Assembly (NCBI GenBank): GCA_027924585.1
Contig: BSBM01000753.1
Coordinates: 26,540,001-26,604,000 of the forward strand
Length of the DNA stretch: 64,000 nt
Direction of reading: 5' to 3'
Source of the DNA: Larix kaempferi
Lineage: Eukaryota; Streptophyta; Pinopsida; Pinales; Pinaceae
Every line of letters starts with the position of its first letter. Position 1 is the stretch's first letter. The position numbers and the translations under genes were made by a program. Shown here piece after piece: positions 55,702 through 64,000 of the stretch. The notes under the pieces are model-generated. The model was not told the origin of the DNA, ran no database searches, and worked only from the letters and a program-made list of their open reading frames with translations.

Positions 55702-56425
55702 TGTAGCTAGGGTTTTACCCCTAGCTTGTGCCAATGAGCACCTACTAAGGAGAATGGACTCCTTAGTAGCAGTTCAGAATATTAAACTAATTATGCAATA
55801 AACAAAACATTAAATTATTTCTAATACAAGCATGAAGCATAAACACCAAAATGAAAGAATGTCTTTGTATTGATGTTACCTTGAGTGTCAAGGTTGGTGA
55901 AGCCCTTTGCAGTGTCCAAGAGGATGCTCCAAGCTCCAAGAATGCTCCTTCTCCTTCTCCAATGTTGGGGATGGGCCAAAGGTGGCTCTCAAGGTGAAAC
56001 TAGTTCAAAGGTGGACTAGGGTTTCGAGAGAGATTTTGGCAGAGTAAGGGTGCTTGTGATTATGGATATGGAATAAGGGATCTCCATCACCTATTTATAG
56101 TTTTTTGGTGGTGGAGTGCTGACCCATGGTTTTGGGAAACACATGGTTTTGGGCAGCTGTATAGGGTTTTTTCCTCCTTTTCCTCATTATTTTATATTTT
56201 TTATTCCTTTTTAGGGGATTTTTGCTATTTTTGGAGGAAAAGGGGGTTTTTTAGCCTTTTTTAGGCTATTTTGAGGGTTTTTTTGGCCTTTTGGAGGCAT
56301 TTTAGGCCTTTTGGAGGCTTTTTAATGGGTTTTTTGGGATTTTTAATGGAAATATGGTAGGAAAATGGACAAATGAGTCATATAATGTGGTAAATGAGCT
56401 AGTGAGCACTTTTTGGGTGTTAACA
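55702..56425 (-). repeat. Element G 5' LTR
   Basis: A 724-bp LTR, the 5' one in the element's orientation, almost identical to 46224-46947. Confidence 0.93.
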
Positions 56426-56434
56426 GATACCAAC

Positions 56435-57080
56435 TGGTGCAATGCAGGTCGGTCGGACCTTCTTGCTTAACAAAAACACATGACACACACGAAGCTCACA
56501 CAGACTTGGTGTAAAACAGGATGCTAAAAGTTGGCTTCTATTACTTCATTAAATCAATTAAAATGAAAAATACAAAGCAAATGAACTAATCTAGTCGGCC
56601 TCAGCCTTATACAATATACAGAAGTAAAATGTGTGCTTTCTCTATGTCTAACCTTCACCCTCTCACAGCCTTTGCTAAATGTAAGTGCTCGTTGAGCTAT
56701 GGATCTGATCTCCCTCCAAAATGGAACTCTATGTCCTCTGTTCCTATCCACTGGTCTTCTACTGTTGCTACTATGTTGATCATCCTGAGGTCCACTTAGT
56801 TCCCCGAGACACTCTTCCTCTATCCGTCGAATCCCCCAGATCATGTAGCCCTGCAGTTGTCATATCCCTTTGTCTTGTTGCACAACCTCTACCTGTGGTG
56901 ACATCTTACATGATCCCAACCACCTTATATAACTTCTCATAACTTCCTTAACAACCTCAAACAGATACCAAGTACTCGCCTCGACTTCTGAACTTCTTCG
57001 ACACTGCTACAATAGTCGGCCTATTCTCACGACCATACTATCTTCCGTCAGCCTTCGACTTACCCATCGGATTTACTTTT
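56435..57080 (-). repeat. Element F 5' LTR (truncated)
   Basis: It starts TGGTGCAATGC next to the primer site and aligns with 39740-41105, less the 0.73-kb insertion. It stops at a junction near 57080 with F gag sequence, so the LTR's outer third (seen at 41105-41422) is missing. Confidence 0.78.
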
Positions 57081-57467
57081 CTGATAATGCCTCGAGAATG
57101 CATCCACGTCTCTGACTTTATTTGATCGCTACAACTTCACTAGTAAAACTTCTCATTGTTTGCATGCACTCGTCGAACATTTCACAATCAACCCTGACTA
57201 TCATGCCACGCGCTCTTCGTCCTATACCTCGGACAGTAACGCCTTTATGAGCCATTTTCAACTGCAATTGAAATTCCCACTCGTCCAATCACAACCGGAC
57301 TTTCACAAGTCATGCACAACTCTACCCAACCATAGTCAGAGCTGTTCAATGCACTCTACACTGGATTCAATGACACCAACTGGCATTTTCCTATTCACAT
57401 GATGCTATAACTCAACCGTACTTTCTGCTTGAGGGCTCTGATACCAACTAGCGCAATGCAGGTCGGT
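57081..57467 (-). mobile_element. Element F2: fragment of a second F copy
   Basis: Matches 45870-46223 (start of F gag), then an intact initiator-Met primer site near 57440 and about 20 bases of LTR. It is cut on both sides: by F's 5' LTR on the left and by A2's LTR on the right. Confidence 0.75.
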
Positions 57468-57714
57468 CGCATCACTTTTCCCCGTAGTGCCATCCTTCTG
57501 TCCTACGCTGCACAACTTCTTCATATAAACAACTCATCATTTACTGTGGAAACTTGATTCCGTAGTACCCCATAAAGATACACCTCGGGTGAGACCTCAA
57601 CCTGCTCGCAGGTTGTTGCCGAAAGGGCTGGTGCGAAGGGGTTTTGTTGGTCAAAGGGAGAACCGCAAAGAACCTGGGTCTAATTGGAAACCTCTGGGTT
57701 AGTTTAAGCCAACA
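57468..57714 (+). repeat. Element A2 5' LTR, last 247 bp only
   Basis: Matches the end of L1 (37094-37339) and ends AAGCCAACA at 57714. The rest of the LTR has been lost at the junction with F2 near 57468. Confidence 0.82.
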
Positions 57715-57805
57715 AATGGTTTCATTGCCGCACTAGAATCCATGATGACTTGAAATGGTTCCGTTGCCACACTAGAATCCATGATGAGTTGAAATGGTTC
57801 CGTTG
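57715..57805 (+). repeat. Primer-binding-site region of A2, repeated three times
   Basis: AAATGGTTYCRTTG occurs at 57714, 57753 and 57792, period 39 bp, each of the first two followed by GCCRCACTAGAATCCATGAT. The first copy abuts the LTR end, where the primer site should be. Confidence 0.6.
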
Positions 57806-57815
57806 AGTTGCAATC

Positions 57816-59900
57816 ATGATGTGTGAAGAAGAATATCAGTTCCCCGAAGGATCTGACTATTGGCATCCTGAAAAGACAGAAATCCAAGCTTGGTGGGATA
57901 AGACCATAAGCGATTTTAACAAACAAGAAAATAGACATCCGCGTCTAAGTGATACACAGTGGTCGGATAGATATCTGTTGGATGACATTCACAAGATATT
58001 TTGGGCATCGTTTCCAACGAGCTACATGCATGGATCTCGCGACTCGTAGAGAAGAAAAACTGTTTCCAAGGAGGAGTTCCTATGGAGTGGACTCCCGAGC
58101 TCACAGCGTAGCTTAAAGTGTTGGACAACCCTTTGTTACGCACAGTTGATTATTGGGTCGATCATATGCTAGAAGGATTTGTAACAGAATTTGTTGTAGA
58201 CACACTCAAATCCTACAGCCAAGCAGGAGCACATTTTTTTGGAGGATTCCAAGGTAAGTTTCTGAACAATCTCAGTCTATACATTAAGATGTTGTTAGTT
58301 GAGAAATGTGTTGTAAGAATGCAGTAATATGCTTGAAGTTTGTCATGATAAACAGTACATATATTGATTCTGATGAAGAGACACATACTGTCAGAAGTGG
58401 TAAGAGATATAAAATTAATAAGAATCTGGAAGGCCCTAAAATTCATATAGATACTGAGATCTCCTGCGATCTTGATAGTGAAGTTGCACAACCATTTACC
58501 CCTGAGAATCCTCCGGCTGCACAAACCGCGCTGCCCTTATCGTAGAACCCACCCGCTACGCAGCCCACCCCACAGAAGACTCAGCCTAGTCCATCTCTCC
58601 CGATAGTCCCATTTGTATTTACTGCGTAGATCCCTTTACAGCTGCCGCGCACTAATCCCAGTGCCCCACCACCTAATAGAAGAATGGCAAACACTGATAT
58701 GAAACTGCCAATATTCAGAGGAACTAGCCTAGAAGACCCTAATCAGCATTGGTTCCTTTGTGAAGTTGTATGGAGTGTAAAACAAATCCAGGAAGATGCC
58801 ATGAAGTAAGCACAGCTCATCACCACTTTCAGGGATAGAGCGCTACATTGGTTTATGAAATACTCTACCATACAGCCGAGAACCCTCGCAGAAATTAAAG
58901 TCACGCTGGTGGTAGAGTTCAAGAAACCTAAGTCTGAGTCTTAGTGTATAACTGAGTTGAAGGAAATAAAGCAGAGACCAACTGAAACGGTCTGGGAATT
59001 TGGTCATAAATTTAAGACCTTAATAGAACAAGTAAGTTTTGTTATACCACCAGAACAGCATAAAGAATGGTTCATTGGTGCGATGTTACCTCATATCAGA
59101 TTACCACTGATGGAGTAGAAGGTTCTATCCCAGGCAGAGGCCTTGGAAATTGCAATGAAGCTGGAAGCTTTGCTGATTGGGGATACTAGTTCTGGGATGT
59201 CTCAGATCCAGAACGAGCTGACCACCCTCACACTTGAACTACAAAGTATGAAAAATGGTAAAGAAAAAAAATATGAACCTAGATAGGAGGTCTGGTGTAC
59301 AAGTTGTAAAGGAGAAGGTCATGACCGCGAGCATTTCCCTCTATTCTGTGACTATATTAACAGTGGTGCGCCTAACCCATTAAATCAGAATCAGGCCCCA
59401 TGGTGTGAAATTTGCAGAACCACAGGACATAGACCTAAATACTGTTACCTAATCAAGAAATATGTGAAAACTCCTAAGAATTTATACTGCAATTTCTGTA
59501 AATCAGTTGGACATGATGAATCCACCTGCCGCGCATATGAATTAATGAATGAAGAAAAAGGGATATGGACTCAATGCGAGGTGCTGGCTTGTATCGCATA
59601 CAAGAAGATACCCAGCCAAAACAAGAAAATGCACAATATGACCAAGGAGGATACAGAGGTCGTGGTGGTGGATACCGCAGCAGAGGAAGAAATGCTGGTC
59701 CGGCACAAGAAAGAGGCCGCGGCCAAGTCATTTGTTATAACTGTGGCCAACCCGGGCATGTGCCTAGAGATTGTGTTAACGCATGCACTACATGCAACTA
59801 TTGTAAATCGTTTTAGCATGTCATTGAAGATTGCCCAGTATTAGAGGTGGAAATGCAGAAGAGAAGACGAACAGAGGCTCTGAATCCAAACGTCTAGTGG
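57816..59900 (+). pseudogene. Element A2 gag with four or five zinc knuckles
   Basis: The frame opens at 57816 (MMCEEEYQFPEG) and is broken by many TAG codons and a shift near 59560 in a run of A. The capsid domain lies about 58680-59160 (MKLPIFRGTSLEDP, RALHWFMKYST, VWEFGHKFKTL). CCHC-type motifs follow: CTSCKGEGHD (incomplete), CEICRTTGHRPKYC, CNFCKSVGHDESTC and CYNCGQPGHVPRDC after a Gly/Arg-rich stretch, then a last CNYCKSF broken by TAG. A good donor-like AAG|GTAAGT stands at 58250-58256 but I could not find an acceptor that keeps the frame. Confidence 0.75.
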
Positions 59901-60399
59901 ATCGCAGTAGAGAATAGACCATTGGATCCGAGCATTAATATGGTCACACGCAGTGGCGCTAAGACAAGCTGGAACAGAGGCGCGAAAGCTTCAACATTAG
60001 GGGAGGCACATACGAAGAAGGATCCCCTTGAAACAGTATGGATAAGGAAAGCTCCAGGAAAAGCACCCCCTCTTAACCTACAGAAGAACAAGGAGATCTT
60101 CATTGACGCGCGGGATACCTTTAGAGAACTAGCATATAATTCATCAAGGATCTCGCTGTGCAGTGAAACACCGCATGTTGAAGACATGCCGGCTCTGTAT
60201 GACAAAACAAGTACTGTGACAGATGTCCGTACTTTTGTTGCGCAGTTCTTGCGAAGCTGCATGAAGTTACTAAAAAGCGAAAAAGCCATAGTAGAGCTCT
60301 AGAAGCTTATCAGCCAGTATGAACCTCAGATTGCAACAGAGACTCCAAATAGCATTGTACATCATATAAGGAAGCACAAAATAACAGGCCGAGAGATGA

Positions 60400-60990
60400 G
60401 GCTTACTGCGCAGATAGGATATTTTGAAATGGATGAAGTCATCCTTGATCTGGGATCAGAAGTGAATGTCTTGACAAAGCAGACATGGAAGCAAATGGGT
60501 TGACCAAAGTTTCTCTGGTCACCTATCCAGTTACGAATGGCTAATCAGGAGAAGGTCATACCTTTTGGCCGCTTAGCTAATGTAGTAGTTGACAGTGACG
60601 GAGTACACAGTTCTGCAAACTTTGAGGTTATTGAAATTGTGGATGATAGTCAACCTTTTCCAACAATATTGGGAATTGATTGGTTTATGGATAACTTGGC
60701 TATCATAAACTTGAAGACAAAGAAGATGATCTTTGAAGGGAAGCATCTTAGGGTCATCACACCATTGGATCCTAAAGATGGTGATAGATACAGTGAGCCA
60801 ATTCAGGAGGAATCCCAAGCTCAAGATTTAGACCGACTATACCAGCCGACTGCAAACAAGGAAGACTACATTATTCCTACTGCGGACGGTACACTCAACT
60901 GGCGATGTGACACTTCTTGTATCTCTGACTCAGATACAGGACTGGAGAATTGGCAAAGTTGCATGCATGAAGTATCAGCAAGAACATGTG
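60400..60990 (+). pseudogene. Element A2 aspartic protease region
   Basis: Homologous to 215-805. LDLGSEVNVLTKQTW again has D-L-G-S, and ILGIDWFMDN is the second block. A TGA interrupts at 60501. Open from 60537 to the stop at 61221. Confidence 0.7.
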
Positions 60991-60999
60991 CGCAAGTTA

Positions 61000-61500
61000 C
61001 GAAATCATTGCACTGGATCGGAAAAGAGGTGAGTCCTATTCCCACATATGATGGTTCTGCTAATGTTTACAGTTTCATAAGGGAATATACTACAGCTATA
61101 CCAGATGAGCATAGACTTCCAGCTTTAGATATAGCATTGCGCGATACACTTTCCAGATGGTGGAATGCACATAAGAAAACATTGACCACTTGGGATCAAT
61201 GCAGAACTAAGATGCAGATCTGATTCACCGAAAAGGTTACTTTACCCTTTCAAAAGTATAATGGACAGACAGACCCTAGTCAGCACATTGAAAGCTGTTC
61301 AAAGGCATGGGTGGAAAGACCACTTACAGAATGGGTACATTTATTTGTACATACATTGGATGCGGGTATCCCAGAGAAATGGTACCCCGACCTGGAGTTG
61401 CACAGTGAACTCACTGATTGGGAGCTGCTCACTCCGAACTTTCGGAAGGACTTCAGTTTTGAAGACGAGAATCCATTAATCCATGAAGCATTATAGCTAA
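61000..61500 (+). pseudogene. Element A2 second gag-like domain between PR and RT
   Basis: Homologous to 831-1330. The residues of the W-rich core (SRWWNAHKKTLTTWDQCRTK) and WVHLFVHTLDAG are kept. A TGA at 61221-61223 and a TAG near 61494 interrupt it. Confidence 0.55.
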
Positions 61501-61539
61501 TCAAGAAGCGCATATTCCAGGACGACTATCATCATCAAA

Positions 61540-62690
61540 ACATAACATTGCAGGAGTTTTTTGGGACAGAGTGTGTTCCCGCGCACCTACAGTTAGAATG
61601 GAAGGAACATGAAGAGCACTTGATAGAGTGTTACAACTTAGCTAAAGATACCAATGATAAAAATGAAGACAATGAGGAAGACCCACGCAACATAGATATA
61701 CCAGAGTCAGAAGGCGCGTGTGAGGTAGAAGGACCTCCGTTGGAAATCCTAGAGATGACTGGACCAGTAAAAACACAAAAAGTGAACATTGGCAGAGACA
61801 AAGAGACGAAGTTCGCATCAATAGGAGGAGATTATTGGGATGATCAGACTATTGCATAGATCGCAAATACCTTACATGAGTATCAAGAACTATTTCCAAC
61901 CAAATTTATAGAAATGAAAGGAATTTTGGGAGACCTAGGGGTCATGAAAATACCTTTAAAACCAAGTGCTAATCCTGTCAAGTAGAGGCCATCCTGATTG
62001 AATCCACGCTATAAGGAAGAAGTCCGCTCATAGCTAGATAAGATGCTAGAAGCAGGAATCATTGAACCAGTCAAAGAATCCGAATGGATTAGCCCCATGG
62101 TTGTTCAAGAAAAGAAAGCAAAAGGCGAGATCAGGATTTGTGTGGATCTGATAAAGCTGAATGATGCTTCCATGCACAACCCATTTCCTACTCCATTCAC
62201 AGATGAAGTGCTTGATAACGTTGGAGGAAATGAGGCATATTCTTTCACTGATGGTTTCTCTAGTTATCATCAGATCAGGATTGATCCTGTGGATAGGCAT
62301 AAGACGACATTTGCTACAGAATGGGGTCATTCCAGTACACCGTCATTCCTTTTGGGCTGAAGAACGCACCTGCCACATTCTTTAGAGTCATTGTCGCAGC
62401 ATTTAAAGATTTTATGCACAAGTTTTTAAAAGCGTATTTTGATGATTGGACTGTATTTGGTCTATTGAAAAATCATTGTGCGAATCTCCGCATGATGCTT
62501 GAGAAGTGTCGACAGCATCAAATATCCTTGAATTTGAAAAAGGTATTTTCTGTGTGCCTTATGGAATTTTACTTGGCCACATTGTCTGTAAGCAAGGATT
62601 GATGGTAGACCCTGCGAAGATTGTAGTTATCGCAAACTTACCAACACCAAATTCAGTCAAGATGTTGTGATCTACATTAGGCCATACTAG
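61540..62690 (+). pseudogene. Element A2 pre-RT linker and reverse transcriptase
   Basis: The linker (61548-62040) has stops near 61857 and 61983. RT opens at 62043 and retains IRICVDLIKLND, FTDGFSSYHQIRI and YFDDWTVFG near 62440. A shift near 62325 separates the halves, at a different site from copy A's. Confidence 0.83.
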
Positions 62691-63290
62691 ATATTACAAG
62701 AAATTTATAAAGGGTTATGCACAGATAACCGCAACAATGGAGAAGCTGCTGAAGAAAGATGCACCTTTCATTTGGAACGCAGAATGTGAACAGGGTTTTG
62801 ACACATTAAAAGAAAAGATGGTCACTGCACCGATTCTAGTCATTCCAGACTGGACGAAGCCATTCCATGTCCATGTTGACGCATCATGTATTGCCCTGGG
62901 GATTGTGTTAGCTTAGCCAGGAGAGGGAGGTATTGACCACCCTATTGCGTTTTCTAGTAGAAAGCTTTCAACAGCAGAAAAGAACTATACTACTACTAAG
63001 AGGGAAGGCCTTGCGATGGTATATGCCATACAGAAATTTAGGACACTACTTGCTAGGATCGCACTTCCTTATGTTTACTGACCATTCTGTGTTGAAATAT
63101 TTGGTCAACAAGCCAGTGTTAGGGGGATGCATATGCCGATGGCTATTGCTATTTCAGGAATATGCCTTTGAAATTATTGTCAAGCCAGGTAGACTGAACT
63201 TGGGACTTGATCATCTGTCAAGGATCGAGTCAGGAGAGGAGCCAACGAACATTGAAGATAGTCTTCCTCATGCGCAATTATTTAGTATAT
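62691..63290 (+). pseudogene. Element A2 RNase H
   Basis: Homologous to 2521-3110. VHVDASCIALGIVLA carries the first Asp, then a TAG for AAG near 62914, and MFTDHSVLKYL has the second Asp. One base is inserted near 63040 relative to copy A. A TAG at 63289 ends the open part. Confidence 0.8.
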
Positions 63291-63379
63291 AGGTTGCCGA
63301 TGATTATTACAAGGATATCATTGACTTCCTAACCACAGGGCTGGCACCCCAGGAATTCTCGGTCCAGCAGAAAAAATAG

Positions 63380-64000
63380 TTAGTGGTGCGTGCCGCGGAC
63401 TTAACTATAATTGCATGTCAGTTATACAAACTTGGGCCGGATGAAGTCATGCGCAGGTGTGTACTCGATCATGAGAAGCCATTTATTTTAGCCGACGCAC
63501 ACTCAGGAATCGCGGGAGGTCACTATGCAGGAAGGGCTACTGCGTAGAAGATACTGCGCGGAGGGCTATGGTGGCCTACGCTCCATAAAAATGCCAAAGA
63601 ACATTGCAGGAACTGTGATGTCTGTCAGAGGACAGGAAAAACCATCACGCCAAGATGACATGCCATTGAATCCACAGTTGACACTGCAGCCATTTGAAAA
63701 ATGGGCAATAGACTTTGTGGGTCCTATAAACCCACCAGGAAAAAGAACGGGTGCAAGGTATATTATTACTGCTACATATTACCTCACCAGATGGGCAGAA
63801 GCAAAACCAGTTAAGGACTGCAGCACCAGTACTGCTGCGCAGTTTATTTTGAAGAAATACTCACTAGATTTGGCTATGCGAAGATTTTGATGAGTGACCA
63901 AGGTACTCACTTTCTAAACAAGACGATTGAGGCGCTTACAGAGGAATTCCACATTCGTCATCAGCGCAATATTCCATATCATCCATAGGTGAATGGTACT
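63380..64000 (+). pseudogene. Element A2 integrase, truncated by window end
   Basis: CRNCDVCQR-type zinc region near 63600 with a one-base insertion in a run of A (63640), then WAIDFVGPI with the first Asp and SDQGTHF near 63893 with the second, intact here. A TGA at 63888-63890 and a TAG near 63987 interrupt. The Glu lies beyond the edge. Confidence 0.82.

Larger units (their letters stand above)
46224..56425 (-). mobile_element. Element G: young non-autonomous LTR element with gag-protease only
   Basis: Identical 724-bp LTRs in length (46224-46947 and 55702-56425) start TGTAGCTAGGG and end GTGTTAACA. The flanks are GATAC at 46219-46223 and 56426-56430. By eye the LTRs differ by only two single-base indels in homopolymer runs, so the insertion is very recent. 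Reading on the minus strand: 1.7-kb leader, a 1476-codon open gag-protease frame, then 2.6 kb of non-coding repeats in place of RT, RNase H and IN. It must borrow enzymes from another element. It resembles elements described as having terminal repeats plus GAG. Confidence 0.93.
39740..57080 (-). mobile_element. Element F: minus-strand chromovirus (Ty3/gypsy), interrupted by element G
   Basis: Right to left it reads 5' LTR (56435-57080, truncated), primer site complementary to initiator methionine tRNA, gag with one zinc knuckle, PR, RT, RNase H, IN with chromodomain, purine tract and 3' LTR (39740-41422). The chromodomain places it among chromoviruses. Element G sits inside the primer site and a 0.73-kb insertion sits in the 3' LTR. 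Stops and lost catalytic residues make it inactive. The right end is cut by a junction with another F fragment, so no target duplication can be checked. Confidence 0.88.
57468..64000 (+). mobile_element. Element A2: second copy of element A, 3' part outside window
   Basis: It begins in a 5'-truncated LTR and reads gag, PR, gag-like domain, RT, RNase H and IN. From 60186 it matches 1-4000 closely. It supplies the gag missing from copy A and shows that most stops in A are copy-specific. The 3' accessory ORF, if present, is off the right edge. Confidence 0.88.

Noticed and set aside
58250-58360. Intron in A2 gag (donor AAG|GTAAGT)
   Set aside because: The donor is good but no acceptor keeps the known frame; kept only as a note in the gag entry.
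1-64000. CRISPR arrays, rRNA, bacterial operons or host protein-coding genes
   Set aside because: No regular spacer-repeat structure, no rRNA-like sequence, and every long frame belongs to a retroelement or its accessory ORF.

Overview
This window is nuclear DNA from a plant, made almost entirely of nested LTR retrotransposons. I see no host gene, rRNA, tRNA or CRISPR array. Ty3/gypsy polyproteins dominate, the LTRs are very long, the nesting is deep, and many reading frames are broken by CAG-to-TAG changes, as expected for decay of cytosine-methylated DNA. A large-genome, non-grass plant fits, and a gymnosperm is my best guess. That is an inference, because no marker gene is present.

Layout, left to right. 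(1) 1-37339: element A, a degraded Ty3/gypsy copy entering from outside the window: PR, a second gag-like domain, RT, RNase H, IN, then a long extra 3' ORF with its own TATA box, then an LTR. The 3' ORF is split by two insertions. (2) 5736-31713: element B, a giant gypsy element with target duplication GGATC. Its LTRs are 6.87 kb (3' copy) and 11.9 kb (5' copy, enlarged by an insertion). Each LTR holds a reading frame of about 1100 codons upstream of the retroelement promoter, so in U3. The 7.19-kb internal region encodes gag, PR, an extra RNase H ahead of RT, RT, RNase H and IN. (3) 8641-13686: element C, a 5.05-kb apparent solo LTR (TSD ACCTC) inside B's 5' LTR ORF. It carries its own ORF, distantly related to B's. 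(4) 31792-33559: a 1.77-kb solo LTR H (TSD GTGGT) in A's 3' ORF. (5) 35653-39550: two diverged A-type LTRs in tandem around a scrap of the 3' ORF. (6) 39740-57080: element F, a minus-strand chromovirus with a chromodomain. (7) 46224-56425: element G (TSD GATAC), a very young minus-strand element inserted in F's primer-binding site. It has a long gag-protease frame but no RT, RNase H or IN. (8) 57081-57467: an F scrap joined at microhomology. (9) 57468-64000: a second copy of A (A2), running off the right end.

The most interesting signal is a family of long accessory proteins found in three separate element families: at the 3' end of A's internal region, inside the LTR of B, and inside the LTR of C. 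All three have an N-terminal globular region with two shared motif blocks (an F-x-W/F block followed by an F..LI block, then a Y-[LIV]-R-[MLI]-[FY] block that in B and C continues to P-Y-[IV]-L-P), followed by long coiled coils, and all are about 970-1100 residues. A plausible history is that a 3' accessory gene with its own promoter became absorbed into the LTR. A U3-encoded accessory protein has a known parallel in the mouse mammary tumour virus sag gene, but I know of no described plant counterpart of this size.

B probably no longer moves by itself: its IN lacks one catalytic Asp and it has a pol frameshift and several stops. A, A2 and F are also broken. G looks recently mobile and would depend on enzymes from another element.
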